This document shows, piece after piece, positions 17,843 through 25,973 of a stretch of DNA of 64,000 bases. How positions within the stretch are numbered: the stretch's first letter is position 1; each line of letters begins with the position of its first letter. Source of the stretch: a virus; the IMG/VR virus record IMGVR_UViG_3300025648_000526, positions 1-64,000 of that record; one strand, given 5' to 3'. Below the pieces are notes generated by a model. That model searched no databases. It worked only from the letters and a program-made list of their open reading frames with translations, and was not told where the DNA came from. A program made the translations under genes and the position numbers.

Positions 17843-18895
17843 ATGAAAGCACTATTTGATGTGCAAAAATCTTTAGAAATGTGTCCTCCAAAATATCCAA
17901 AAGGAGTTAGCCACATTAAAAGAGTAGTTTTAAAAAGAGGCGTGGATGTTACTTATCCAAAAGATAAAAATCCAAGATTACTTAAAGTGGTAGTAGAAAG
18001 AATTCCAGAATTAAGAGATTCATTTCTTGTTAATGGATTTATTAATACTTGTTCGCCACCTACAGTAAAAGTTGATCCAAATAATAAAAATAGATTTATT
18101 GGATTATCTGGTTACCATAGAGATGCAGCTGCAGAACAAGCTAAATGGGATACAATGATATATGATGTATTAGAATTTGATTCTCCAAAAGATGAAAGAA
18201 TTCATAGAGTAACAACTAATCATCATTTAACGCCAGTTATACCAAATACACTGGATGATATTGTTAAGCAAGTTGTTGAATCTATATCTAGTAAAGAAAT
18301 ACCTAATGATGATAATGATGTAAAAGAACTTATATCAGTATTAGCAGCAGATAAAACTCCAAATAACCAAAAAACAATTTTTGAGAGAGTTAGAAGGCAA
18401 GTATCTTTTTCTGATACTTTGTTATGTTATCATGCCGGTACAGGTTCAAATTCAACCAAAACATTTGCTGAAAAAAATAATCTCCCATTTCAAGGAGAAG
18501 CAAGATATGGTAAAACAAATAGATTGGGTTATATCACAAGTCAAAAAACTCCAAAAACAACATTATATGAATCTAAAAATTTATATAAAGATTATAATGG
18601 ACAACAAATTGAATATTTTGCTTGGATCTCTAAACCAGAACCTGCTCCTAAATTATACAAACAAAGAAAACAATACAAACAAGCTTTTGATAATTTTATC
18701 CGACTTGATTGTGAAGCAGAAGTTTTCCGTATGCAAAAACTAGGTTTAAAAGTAAAATTAGAAGATATTATTGCTAGCCATCCAATAAAATTTATTGGAT
18801 TTTTAGCACAAGATATTACACCTGATCCATTCAATAACGGCAAACCAAAAGAAAGTGGTGTTGTTGATATTAATGGAAAAGCGGTAGTAATTTAA
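17843..18895 (+). CDS. ParB/sulfiredoxin-fold protein
   Basis: A 350-residue protein with a ParB-like N-terminal domain (~30-130): 'VERIPELRDSFLVNGFINT', 'RFIGLSGYHRDAAAEQAKWDTMIYDVLEF' (in parts) with the GxHRxxA element typical of ParB/Srx domains. The rest, about 200 residues with a Lys-rich C-terminal part, has no family I recognise. ParB-like domains bind CTP or act as nucleases or switches; none of these is proven here. It has a good AAGGAG site and is not overlapped by neighbours. Confidence 0.6.
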   Translation: MKALFDVQKSLEMCPPKYPKGVSHIKRVVLKRGVDVTYPKDKNPRLLKVVVERIPELRDSFLVNGFINTCSPPTVKVDPNNKNRFIGLSGYHRDAAAEQAKWDTMIYDVLEFDSPKDERIHRVTTNHHLTPVIPNTLDDIVKQVVESISSKEIPNDDNDVKELISVLAADKTPNNQKTIFERVRRQVSFSDTLLCYHAGTGSNSTKTFAEKNNLPFQGEARYGKTNRLGYITSQKTPKTTLYESKNLYKDYNGQQIEYFAWISKPEPAPKLYKQRKQYKQAFDNFIRLDCEAEVFRMQKLGLKVKLEDIIASHPIKFIGFLAQDITPDPFNNGKPKESGVVDINGKAVVI

Positions 18896-18912
18896 ATATG
18901 CCACAAAATGTA

Positions 18913-18942
18913 TTGACTTATGTCATACATATATGATATGAT
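18913..18942 (+). promoter_or_regulatory. Sigma70-type promoter before the HTH gene
   Basis: TTGACT at 18913-18918, an 18-bp spacer and TATGAT at 18937-18942. A CTCGT/ACGAG hairpin (18950-18965) starts at the predicted +1 and is followed by a T-run. Confidence 0.65.
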
Positions 18943-18949
18943 GTTATTT

Positions 18950-18973
18950 CTCGTTGTGATACGAGGTTTTTTA
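18950..18973 (+). promoter_or_regulatory. 5'-terminal hairpin with T-run in the HTH gene leader
   Basis: CTCGT (18950-18954) pairs with ACGAG (18961-18965) around a six-base loop, then GTTTTTTATT. It is placed at the start of the transcript from the 18913 promoter and might also terminate upstream transcription. Confidence 0.45.
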
Positions 18974-18995
18974 TTAAATTATGAAGGAGTTATAT

Positions 18996-19262
18996 ATGAA
19001 GTTATCAGCAAAAGAAAAAATGTTAGCAGCCTTAAAACAAGAATCTGGCTACAACACATTCACAGTTAAGCAAGCACAACGCCGTTTTGGTATCAAAAAT
19101 GTGTCTGCTCGTATTGACGAATTACGTCAAGAAGGTAATGTTATCTACACTAACACAAAGTTAGATGCTAATGGTAACAAAGTAAAATACTATCGCTTAG
19201 GCACTCCATCTAAAGCACTTGTTCAAGCTGCTTTACGTGCTGGCTATTCTTTCACTGCTTAA
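18996..19262 (+). CDS. Small winged-helix/HTH DNA-binding protein
   Basis: An 88-residue protein: 'KEKMLAALKQESGYNTFTVKQAQRRFGIKNVSARIDELRQEG' (read in parts) is a helix-turn-helix followed by a hairpin 'VIYTNTKLDANGNKVKYYRLG', that is, a winged helix. It probably regulates transcription. An in-frame ATG at 18981 lies on the ribosome site, so ATG 18996, eight bases after AAGGAG, is the start. Its own promoter and terminator make it a single-gene unit. Confidence 0.75.
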   Translation: MKLSAKEKMLAALKQESGYNTFTVKQAQRRFGIKNVSARIDELRQEGNVIYTNTKLDANGNKVKYYRLGTPSKALVQAALRAGYSFTA

Positions 19263-19281
19263 TCAATAAGCAGATTCAAAG

Positions 19282-19316
19282 AGGAGTTAGCCGCAATGAC
19301 TAACTCCTTTTTTTTA
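19282..19316 (+). terminator. Rho-independent terminator after the HTH gene
   Basis: A 9-bp stem AGGAGTTAG/CTAACTCCT (19282-19308) is followed by a run of T residues. Confidence 0.92.
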
Positions 19317-19332
19317 TTATTACGGAGAGCAT

Positions 19333-20151
19333 ATGGAAATTTCAATTAAAAAAGAACAGTTACAGACAAAAAGATTATTTGTAGCAACACCAATGTATGG
19401 TGGCATGAACCATGGTTTATACATGAAGTCATGTTTAGATTTACAAGCTATTTGTATGCAATATGGCATTCAAAGTAAATTCTCATTCCTATTCAATGAA
19501 TCATTAATTACACGAGCAAGAAATTATCTTGTTGATGAGTTTATCCATCGTTCAGATGCTACTCATTTACTATTCATCGACTCTGACATCAATTTCAATC
19601 CACAAGATGTTATTGCTATGTTAGCATTAGATAAAGATGTTATTGGTGGTCCTTATCCTAAAAAGGCAATTAAGTGGCGTTCAGCAGCTACAGCACTTAA
19701 AAAGAATCCAACTATGAACCCACAAGATTTAGAAAAAGTTGTTGGTGATTTCGTATTCAATCCAGTTAAAGGCACGGCTCAATTTAATGTATCAGAACCA
19801 TTAGATGTATTAGAAATTGGTACAGGTTTCATGATGGTAAAACGAGAAGTGTTTGCTAAAATGGAAAAACAATATCCAGAAATTAGATATAAACCAGACC
19901 ATGTTGGTCAAGCACACTTTGACGGTTCAAGATACATTCACGCTTTCTTTGATACCGTTATCGATACAAAAGATAGTATCACAGGTGGCGGCTCTGACAG
20001 ATACCTTTCAGAAGACTATATGTTCTGTCAAATGTGGCGTAAAATGGGTGGACAAATCTACTTATGTCCATGGATGAGAACTGCACACATTGGTACCTAT
20101 CACTTCCACGGTGATATGCCTGCTGTTGCTAATTTTGTTGGAGAAATGTAA
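19333..20151 (+). CDS. GT-A fold glycosyltransferase
   Basis: A 272-residue protein with a nucleotide-sugar-binding N-terminus ('LFVATPMYGGMNHGLY'), 'NESLITRARNYLVDEFI', the metal-binding DxD in 'LLFIDSDINFNPQDV' (~80) and the acceptor-side 'LEIGTGFMMVKREVF' and 'EDYMFCQMWRKMGG'. It may modify phage DNA, a virion protein or the host surface; its place in the replication region rather than the 44-51 kb glycan island makes DNA or protein modification worth considering. Substrate unknown. Confidence 0.8.
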   Translation: MEISIKKEQLQTKRLFVATPMYGGMNHGLYMKSCLDLQAICMQYGIQSKFSFLFNESLITRARNYLVDEFIHRSDATHLLFIDSDINFNPQDVIAMLALDKDVIGGPYPKKAIKWRSAATALKKNPTMNPQDLEKVVGDFVFNPVKGTAQFNVSEPLDVLEIGTGFMMVKREVFAKMEKQYPEIRYKPDHVGQAHFDGSRYIHAFFDTVIDTKDSITGGGSDRYLSEDYMFCQMWRKMGGQIYLCPWMRTAHIGTYHFHGDMPAVANFVGEM

Positions 20152-20264
20152 TGTCTAATATTGATAAAATTAGAGATTTGTTATCTAAAATTGAATACAG
20201 ACCAATTGAAGCTAACACCTCCAATATCCAACAAATTCAATCATTATACCAAAAACGTAAATGA
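20151..20264 (+). CDS. 37-aa small protein
   Basis: A 37-residue frame from ATG 20151, directly after the glycosyltransferase stop, ending TGA at 20262-20264 in ATGA overlap with the next start. The tight fit at both ends argues for a real translated link. It is a charged helix-like peptide ('DKIRDLLSKIEYRPIEA'). No family is recognised. Confidence 0.5.
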   Translation: MSNIDKIRDLLSKIEYRPIEANTSNIQQIQSLYQKRK

Positions 20265-20929
20265 TTATCGGGTTTGTAGGCTTCATGGGGTCAGGTAAAG
20301 GGACTGCCGGTGAGATTCTAAAAGATATGAACTTTCATCAAGAGAGTTTCGCCAATGGCGTTAAAGATGTCGCCTCCGTCATGTTTGGATGGCCTAGGCA
20401 TCTTTTAGAAGGTGATACTGATGAATCCCGTCAGTTTAGAGAAACACCAGATAAATTTTGGTCTGATAAGATGAGCAGAGATTTTACCCCTCGTGAAGCA
20501 CTACAAAAAGTTGGTACTGAAGCAGGTCGTGATACATTCCATAAAGATTTTTGGGTGTTGTCATTAGAGAATAGGATTAAATTTGCTACGGATTATGTTA
20601 TTACTGATGTTCGTTTTCCAAATGAAATAGATTGGATACACGAAAAAGGTGGTATTGTAATCGAACTCAAAAGAGGACAAAATCCTATTTGGTATGAAGA
20701 TATGGCCAACGATAATGACATGGAATTTAAAATAGAATTAATGAAAAAATTTGGTGTCCATGAATCAGAATGGGCATGGGTAGGAAGTCATACCGATGCC
20801 ACAGTTTGTAACAATGGCACAAAGGCAGAATTACAGGTCAATCTAATCAAAGTATTGACAAGTAAGTTAGGAAGCAGTATAATGAATAAACTACTATATC
20901 ATGGAGAAGAATTATATGAAGTTATCTAA
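20261..20929 (+). CDS. gp1: Deoxynucleoside monophosphate kinase (T4 gp1-like)
   Basis: A 222-residue P-loop kinase: 'GFMGSGKGTAGEIL' at the N-terminus, 'QKVGTEAGRDTFHKDFWV' near residue 86 and 'YVITDVRFPNEIDWI' near residue 112, matching phage dNMP kinases that phosphorylate dNMPs for replication. It overlaps the gp45 start by 14 bp and carries the gp45 promoter inside its 3' end. Confidence 0.85.
   Translation: MIIGFVGFMGSGKGTAGEILKDMNFHQESFANGVKDVASVMFGWPRHLLEGDTDESRQFRETPDKFWSDKMSRDFTPREALQKVGTEAGRDTFHKDFWVLSLENRIKFATDYVITDVRFPNEIDWIHEKGGIVIELKRGQNPIWYEDMANDNDMEFKIELMKKFGVHESEWAWVGSHTDATVCNNGTKAELQVNLIKVLTSKLGSSIMNKLLYHGEELYEVI
20855..20883 (+). promoter_or_regulatory. Perfect-consensus promoter for gp45, inside the kinase gene
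   Basis: TTGACA at 20855-20860, a 17-bp spacer and TATAAT at 20878-20883, 32 bp before the gp45 ATG. Both hexamers are exact, so the sliding clamp is probably expressed strongly and early, independent of the genes before it. Confidence 0.8.
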
Positions 20930-21590
20930 TGAAACATTAAGCGTATTGAAGAATTTCTCTTCAATCAACCAAGGCATTCAGTTTAAGAAAGGCACTAAAC
21001 TAACAACAGTTTCAGCAAGTAAGACTGTGTTAGCACAAGCTATTCTTAAAGACGATTTCCCACAAGATTTTTGTATTTACGATTTGAATCAATTCTTATC
21101 AGTCCATTCTTTATTTAAAGATTCAGCTGAACTAGATTTTGACTCAACAAATATCGTATTCAAAAGCGGTAAACGTAAAACAAGTTATCGTATGACCGCT
21201 AAAGAAATGATTGTAACACCACCAGAAAAAGAATTAACTCTTCCATCTGTTGATTGTTCATTCACATTATCATCCGAAGATTTAGATTGGGCTTTAAAAA
21301 CAGCATCTGTTTTATCATCACCTCATATCGGAATTAAATCTGACGGAGATAAAATCGAAGTAATTACTTTTGATGCCGCAGACAACTCAGCACACACAAA
21401 CGCAATTGAAGTCGGCACAGGTAACGGTAAACAATACAACATTGTATTTAAAACCGAAAATATTAAACTAATACCAGGAAGTTATGATGTTCAAATTTCT
21501 TTCAAAGGTATTGGTCATTTTAAAAACACCAAAGATGATATTCAATATTGGATCGCATTTGAGGCTAAAGAATCTAAATTAGGAGCATAA
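20916..21590 (+). CDS. gp45: Sliding clamp gp45
   Basis: About 224 residues (T4 gp45 has 228). It begins 'MKLSNETLSVLKNFSSINQG', closely resembling the T4 start, followed by 'DFCIYDLNQFLSVHSLF' and the C-terminal strand 'YWIAFEAKES'. The trimeric ring tethers gp43 polymerase and activates late transcription with gp55. ATG 20916 follows GGAG; the upstream in-frame ATG at 20901 lies on the ribosome site. A perfect promoter precedes it. Confidence 0.95.
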   Translation: MKLSNETLSVLKNFSSINQGIQFKKGTKLTTVSASKTVLAQAILKDDFPQDFCIYDLNQFLSVHSLFKDSAELDFDSTNIVFKSGKRKTSYRMTAKEMIVTPPEKELTLPSVDCSFTLSSEDLDWALKTASVLSSPHIGIKSDGDKIEVITFDAADNSAHTNAIEVGTGNGKQYNIVFKTENIKLIPGSYDVQISFKGIGHFKNTKDDIQYWIAFEAKESKLGA

Positions 21591-21591
21591 T

Positions 21592-21783
21592 ATGTTATTA
21601 TCATTTACAGAAGCCGATTCAGGCAAACCAATCTCAATTAACCCAGCGCATGTTGTATTAGTATTTACAGCAAAACCTGAAGATAAAGAAGAACGCACAC
21701 TTATCAATATGTTGAACGGTAATGTTGCAGTTGCTGAACCATATCTTGATGTTGTTGGCGCTATTCAAGCAGAAATTAAATAA
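21592..21783 (+). CDS. 63-aa conserved small protein
   Basis: A 63-residue protein between clamp and clamp-loader genes, overlapping the next gene by one base. 'PISINPAHVVLVFTAK' and 'TLINMLNGNVAVAEPYLDVVGAI' are reminiscent of FlbD-like small beta proteins, but this is only a pattern resemblance. Function unknown. Confidence 0.6.
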   Translation: MLLSFTEADSGKPISINPAHVVLVFTAKPEDKEERTLINMLNGNVAVAEPYLDVVGAIQAEIK

Positions 21784-22058
21784 TGGCTACAATTCAAACA
21801 CTATTTGGCACCTTTAATGATGAGCAATTAAAGACACTTAAAGGTGCTGTTGATGAAATGGTTCTTGTCATGCACAAGGCCGACACACTTAAAGGTGATA
21901 TGAAAGATATTGTGGATTCTACACATGACCTCTTAAAAGTTCCTAAAAAGATTATTAAGAAAATGGCTAAAGTGCAGTATAAACAATCCTTTCAAACCGA
22001 AGTTGCAGAGTCAAAAGAGTTTGAAGCATTATTTGAAGGCATTTCAGAAGTTAAATAA
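21783..22058 (+). CDS. 91-aa helical protein, possible DsbA-like dsDNA-binding protein
   Basis: A helical protein with 'LKGDMKDIVDSTHDLLKVPKKIIKKMAKVQYKQSFQTEVAE' (read in parts). The layout of the C-terminal half resembles T4 DsbA (89 aa), a dsDNA-binding protein linked to late transcription. The resemblance is weak and from memory. Neighbours on both sides are replication or late-transcription genes, consistent with such a role. Confidence 0.4.
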   Translation: MATIQTLFGTFNDEQLKTLKGAVDEMVLVMHKADTLKGDMKDIVDSTHDLLKVPKKIIKKMAKVQYKQSFQTEVAESKEFEALFEGISEVK

Positions 22059-22669
22059 TGCAACCAATTATAATAGACAATTTTATTCCTGAAGTATATC
22101 AGGATTCTATTCTTTATCTATTAACTGGTTCAGAATTTGGCTGGACATTAAATGACGATTCAGCTGGTTACGGTGACGAGCCAGCTGATAAGTATTTTCA
22201 TGTAAATATTCCAACTAAAGACCATATCCAGTTTAGACACACTTTCGTCAAAGAGAATGAATTAAAAAGTGATTTTTTAAAATATATTGGCGTATTAGTT
22301 GCTGAATTTGAAAATACAATGAAAGCAAGAGTCAAATATACAAAAAGAATCAAATCTAATTTGTTGGTAAGTAATCAAGTTGGTCCATGGATACAACCAC
22401 CTCATGTTGATGGAATGAATTTAAAAGATGGCGTTGTTGATGCTATTGGTAAATATTCACTATTATATTATGTAAATAATTCAGATGGTGATACTACACT
22501 ATATAATGAATACTTTACTGGAGAGTCTGTTGGTGAATTAACCGTTCAACAAAAGATTTTGCCTGTAAAAGGTCGAGCAGTTATATTTGATTCTAATCAG
22601 ATACATTCTGCTAGTTGTCCTAAAGTTAATGATACTCGTATTGTCATTAATTGTATTTTTGAGATTTAA
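22058..22669 (+). CDS. 2-oxoglutarate/Fe(II) dioxygenase
   Basis: A 203-residue protein with a double-stranded beta-helix pattern. The metal motif HxD is 'PPHVDGMN' (~110) and the distal His is in 'IFDSNQIHSA' (~178), followed by 'DTRIVINCIF' with a candidate 2OG-binding Arg. Such genes are frequent in T4-like marine phages; substrates may be nucleic acid, protein or small molecules. It lies just before the clamp loader. Confidence 0.8.
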   Translation: MQPIIIDNFIPEVYQDSILYLLTGSEFGWTLNDDSAGYGDEPADKYFHVNIPTKDHIQFRHTFVKENELKSDFLKYIGVLVAEFENTMKARVKYTKRIKSNLLVSNQVGPWIQPPHVDGMNLKDGVVDAIGKYSLLYYVNNSDGDTTLYNEYFTGESVGELTVQQKILPVKGRAVIFDSNQIHSASCPKVNDTRIVINCIFEI

Positions 22670-22689
22670 TTTTATTATGGGAGTTTTGA

Positions 22690-23619
22690 ATGCAAGAATT
22701 ATTATGGGTAGAGAAGTATCGTCCTAAAAAAGTAGAAGATTGTATTTTACCTGATACAATCAAAACTACATTCCAAGAGTTTGTAAATCGTAAAGAAATA
22801 CCAAATCTATTACTATCTGGTTCAGCAGGCGTAGGCAAAACTACTATTGCTAAAGCATTGTGTGAAGAAGTTGGTTGTGATTATCTAGTTATCAATGGTT
22901 CAGATGACAGAGGTATCGCAACGATGCAAACCACAGTCAAGAACTATGCTACTTCAATCAGTCTATCTGGTGGTAGAAAAGTTATCATCCTAGACGAAGC
23001 AGATAATATTACACCAGATGCACAAAAGGCATTAAGAGGCATGATGGAGGCAGTATCTATCAATTGCTCATTCATCTTTACTTGTAATTTCAAAAACAGA
23101 ATTATTGATGCTATTCATTCAAGATGTTCAGTTATCGATTTCAAAATCAACGGCTCTAAAGCTAAAATGGCAGCATCTTTCTTTAAGAGAGTTGAATGGA
23201 TTCTCGAACAAGAAAATATCACATATGATAAAGAAGTTGTTGCTTCAATTATCACAAAACACTTTCCAGACAATCGTAGAATATTAAATGAACTTCAAAG
23301 ATATTCTGTAACAGGCACTATTGATAAAGGCATTCTATCAAACGTATCTGATATTCAAATTGAAGCCCTAGTCAAATCACTTAAAGATAAAGACTTTTCT
23401 GCTTGTCGTAAATGGGTTACAAACAATCTAGACAATGACCCAGCTAAACTGTTCCGTAAGTTATATGATGCATTATTTGAATCACTAAAACCAAATGGTA
23501 TTGCACAGTTGGTAATCATTCTTGCTAGGTATCAATATCAATCTGCTTTTGTTGCTGACCAAGAAATCAATACTATTGCTTGTTTAACAGAAATTATGGT
23601 AGATTGTGAATTTAAATAA
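22690..23619 (+). CDS. gp44: Clamp loader large subunit gp44
   Basis: A 309-residue AAA+ ATPase: N-terminal 'VEKYRPKKVEDCILPD', Walker A 'GSAGVGKT' (44-51), Walker B 'VIILDEADNI', arginine-finger region 'IHSRCSVIDF'. With gp62 it loads gp45 onto primed DNA. It abuts gp62 with a one-base overlap. Confidence 0.96.
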   Translation: MQELLWVEKYRPKKVEDCILPDTIKTTFQEFVNRKEIPNLLLSGSAGVGKTTIAKALCEEVGCDYLVINGSDDRGIATMQTTVKNYATSISLSGGRKVIILDEADNITPDAQKALRGMMEAVSINCSFIFTCNFKNRIIDAIHSRCSVIDFKINGSKAKMAASFFKRVEWILEQENITYDKEVVASIITKHFPDNRRILNELQRYSVTGTIDKGILSNVSDIQIEALVKSLKDKDFSACRKWVTNNLDNDPAKLFRKLYDALFESLKPNGIAQLVIILARYQYQSAFVADQEINTIACLTEIMVDCEFK

Positions 23620-24008
23620 TGGCAGACTTATTTAAAGAAGTTATTCCGTCAATATTACAGACAAAAAAGTCAGTCTTACATGATGATGTGGATGTAAAAA
23701 AATACGATGCTTTTATTGTCAACCGAGCGTTGTCCTATCACATGGATTGTGTTCTCCACGCTAATGAGATAAATAAGAATCCTAGCTTAGATAATGATAT
23801 GCAATACCAATATTATCTAAATAATATAAGACCTATGAAACGGAAATTTCAACCGTGGCAGAAATCAGAGGTCATAAAAGACATAGATTCAATCAGGCGA
23901 TATTTTGGTTACTCCAATGAGAAGGCCAAAGAAGCATTAAGAATTTTGACTGACGAACAAATCGCTGAAATAAAAATAAAAACCGATAAAGGCGGGATAA
24001 ACAAATAA
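23619..24008 (+). CDS. gp62: Clamp loader small subunit gp62
   Basis: A 129-residue partner of gp44, identified by 'YDAFIVNRALSYHMDCVLHANEIN' (in parts), the 'QYQYYLNNIRPMKRKFQPW' motif and 'YFGYSNEKAKEAL'. T4 gp62 has 187 aa, so this is a compact version. The position between gp44 and regA is the T4 order. Confidence 0.92.
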   Translation: MADLFKEVIPSILQTKKSVLHDDVDVKKYDAFIVNRALSYHMDCVLHANEINKNPSLDNDMQYQYYLNNIRPMKRKFQPWQKSEVIKDIDSIRRYFGYSNEKAKEALRILTDEQIAEIKIKTDKGGINK

Positions 24009-24415
24009 TGATTTCAATTACAAGTTTAGTTGAAGTTACACTAGCAGAAAAAGACGACTTCTTAAAGGTTCGTGAAACCTTAACTCGCATTGGTGTTGCT
24101 TCAAAGAAAGATAGAACATTGTATCAATCGTGCCATATATTACATAAACAAGGCAGATACTATATTGTTCACTTTAAAGAATTATTTGCATTAGACGGTA
24201 AACCTACAGATATCACAGAGAATGATTTATCTCGTAGAAATGCTATTGCTAAACTATTACAAGATTGGGAATTAGTAAAAATTGTAGATAAAAAATCTAT
24301 TGAAACACCAGAACCAATCTTTTTATCTCAAGTAAAAATCATCTCACATAAAGAAAGAGATGAGTGGAATTTAGTACCAAAATATAACATTGGTAAAAAA
24401 GCACAAAGCTATTGA
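24008..24415 (+). CDS. regA: Translational repressor RegA
   Basis: A 135-residue protein highly similar to T4 RegA (122 aa): 'KVRETLTRIGVASKKDRTLYQSCHILHKQGRYYIVHFKEL' (in parts), a central insertion, and the end 'EWNLVPKYNIG'. RegA binds start regions of early phage mRNAs and blocks their translation. It has a slightly longer N-terminus and loop than T4. The gene is followed by the hsp20 promoter. Confidence 0.96.
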   Translation: MISITSLVEVTLAEKDDFLKVRETLTRIGVASKKDRTLYQSCHILHKQGRYYIVHFKELFALDGKPTDITENDLSRRNAIAKLLQDWELVKIVDKKSIETPEPIFLSQVKIISHKERDEWNLVPKYNIGKKAQSY

Positions 24416-24442
24416 CATTGTAATTGAGGTGTGATATAAATA
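24412..24442 (+). promoter_or_regulatory. Composite early/late promoter for hsp20
   Basis: TTGACA at 24412-24417, a 17-bp spacer and TATAAA at 24435-24440. The -10 extends into an exact T4 late box TATAAATA (24435-24442). The same start site could thus serve host sigma70 early and gp55 late. Confidence 0.7.
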
Positions 24443-24446
24443 TAAG

Positions 24447-24478
24447 TGTAAGGTGCCTTCGGGGTCTTACATTTTTTT
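24447..24478 (+). terminator. Hairpin plus T-run at the hsp20 transcript start
   Basis: TGTAAG/CTTACA with an inner CC-TTCG-GG part (24447-24471) is followed by seven T residues (24472-24478). It looks like a terminator, but starts at the predicted +1 of the 24412 promoter. It may end regA readthrough, protect the new 5' end, or attenuate hsp20. Confidence 0.7.
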
Positions 24479-24503
24479 AACTCGCTTAATAGGAGATTTT
24501 AAC

Positions 24504-24917
24504 ATGACAGCTTTACAAGGCTATCGGCATTTATTGCCTCAAACAGTAGGATTTGACCATTTATTTTCAACACTTGATGAAATGGTGGATTTAAAGACTA
24601 CTTCATACCCACCCTACAATATCAAAAAAATTGACGAAACAAACTATAGTATAGATGTTGCGATTGCAGGCTTCAATAAAGATGAAGTCGAAATCCGTGT
24701 AGAAGGTGACAAACTTACCGTAATAGGTGAAACTATCAATGAAGACACTTCAACCTACTTACACAAGGGAATTGCTAATAGAAACTTTACACTAAACTTT
24801 ACATTATCAGATACAGTTGTTGTTGGTGATGCAGAGTTTAATAATGGTATATTATCTATTGGTTTAGAGAACGTAATACCAGATTCTAAAAAACCAAGAA
24901 CAATTACTATTAAATAA
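24504..24917 (+). CDS. Small heat-shock protein Hsp20
   Basis: A 137-residue alpha-crystallin domain protein resembling IbpA: 'FDHLFSTLDEM', 'YPPYNIKKIDETNYSIDVAIAGF' (in parts), 'EVEIRVEGDKLTVIGE', 'YLHKGIANRNFTLNF', and the conserved 'FNNGILSIGLENVIP'. It is an ATP-independent holdase; Hsp20 genes are common in T4-like marine phages. ATG 24504 follows AGGAG. It has its own composite promoter. Confidence 0.95.
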   Translation: MTALQGYRHLLPQTVGFDHLFSTLDEMVDLKTTSYPPYNIKKIDETNYSIDVAIAGFNKDEVEIRVEGDKLTVIGETINEDTSTYLHKGIANRNFTLNFTLSDTVVVGDAEFNNGILSIGLENVIPDSKKPRTITIK

Positions 24918-24922
24918 GTTTT

Positions 24923-24996
24923 TACCCTGTAGTGTAACGGTAGCATAAGAGCCTCCAAATCTCTCGGTCGCAGTTCAAATCTGTGCAGGGTAGCCA
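24923..24996 (+). tRNA. tRNA-Trp (anticodon CCA)
   Basis: The acceptor TACCCTG/CAGGGTA is fully paired and followed by G and encoded CCA (24994-24996). The D-arm has a short GTG/CAT stem. The anticodon loop CTCCAAA reads CCA. The T-arm CGCAG/CTGTG closes a TTCAAAT loop. The anticodon stem has one C-T mismatch at its loop-side pair. It lies between hsp20 and speD. Confidence 0.9.
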
Positions 24997-25022
24997 ATTA
25001 ACTAAAAGAAAGAAGGTAAAAA

Positions 25023-25379
25023 ATGGACTCTTGGGGTTATCACTTAATTTTGGATGTAAGAGGTTGTGATATTGAAAAAGCAACTAATCCAGATTATATT
25101 CGTGATTTTACTAAAGAATTAGTTAAACGAATAGATATGAAACCTTATGGAGAACCCCAAGTGGTTCATTTTGCTGATAATACTGATTTAGCAGGTTGGA
25201 CAGTATTACAACTAATTCATACCTCTAATATTACTGCTCATTTCTGTGATATTAATGGTGACTTGTATTTAGATGTGTTTTCATGTAAGGAATTCGATGG
25301 AGATGTCGTGGTTCAGTTCCTAAACGATTCTTTTAAACCATTGAGAATAACCTCTAGATATCTTTACAGAACAGCGTAG
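25023..25379 (+). CDS. speD: S-adenosylmethionine decarboxylase
   Basis: A 118-residue SpeD-type proenzyme that makes the aminopropyl donor for spermidine. 'WGYHLILDVRGCD' starts the protein, 'VLQLIHTSNITAHF' contains the Ser at which the chain self-cleaves to form the pyruvoyl group, and 'LYLDVFSCKEFD' holds the catalytic Cys. speD is a known auxiliary gene in cyanophages. Polyamines could serve DNA packaging. It follows tRNA-Trp. Confidence 0.93.
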   Translation: MDSWGYHLILDVRGCDIEKATNPDYIRDFTKELVKRIDMKPYGEPQVVHFADNTDLAGWTVLQLIHTSNITAHFCDINGDLYLDVFSCKEFDGDVVVQFLNDSFKPLRITSRYLYRTA

Positions 25380-25435
25380 ACCTAAATAATGCTGTGTGGG
25401 ATACCTAAAGATTATGCTATTAGTTGGAAATCTAA

Positions 25436-25966
25436 ATGCAAATCAGAATATCCAAATGTCCAGACAGTAAGAATTTCAGACCATATGTTAAAAGGGCTGT
25501 GGAATTCTATGGACAAGAGCTTATTAAAAATAAAAGACTATATAACAACATCTATGTTGATATTAAGTTTGACTCTAAAATAGATGCGTTTGGATATGCA
25601 TCCATTGAAGGATACAATACTTTAGGTAAACCTAGAGAGTTTCTTATAGAGGTTCATCCTGGTATTAGTGCTAAAGACATATTGTCTACATTAGCACATG
25701 AAATGGTTCATGTTCATCAGTATGCTACAGGGCTATTAACTGATGTAGAAAAAGACATAACTAGATGGTGTGGTAAAAAGATTGATCCAGATAAACTAGA
25801 CTATTATAGTCATCCATGGGAAATAGAAGCACATGGAAAAGAAATAGGTTTGCTTGCCAAATTTGTAGTAAAAGAACAGTTATGGAATATATTCGATAAA
25901 GTGAATGATCCATCTGCTCCAATCACAGATAAACCATTAGGTTGGAAAAATTTGGTAAACAAATAA
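25436..25966 (+). CDS. SprT-like zinc metalloprotease
   Basis: A 176-residue protein with the zinc motif HExxH in 'LAHEMVHVHQYATG' (~87-91) and a downstream 'HPWEIEAHGKE' that may give the third ligand. The compact size and motif spacing resemble SprT-like or related minimal metalloproteases. Its substrate is unknown. The ribosome site (GGAA) is weak. The overlapping frame at 25389 is a shadow. Confidence 0.75.
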   Translation: MQIRISKCPDSKNFRPYVKRAVEFYGQELIKNKRLYNNIYVDIKFDSKIDAFGYASIEGYNTLGKPREFLIEVHPGISAKDILSTLAHEMVHVHQYATGLLTDVEKDITRWCGKKIDPDKLDYYSHPWEIEAHGKEIGLLAKFVVKEQLWNIFDKVNDPSAPITDKPLGWKNLVNK

Positions 25967-25973
25967 CTTATGC

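Noticed and set aside
18381-18743. 120-aa plus-strand frame inside the ParB-like gene.
   Set aside because: A shadow frame with biased composition (Ile, Lys, Gln) and no start signal; the enclosing gene has clear domain conservation.
25389-25583. 64-aa frame between speD and the metalloprotease.
   Set aside because: It overlaps the metalloprotease start in another frame and has no ribosome site or recognisable sequence.
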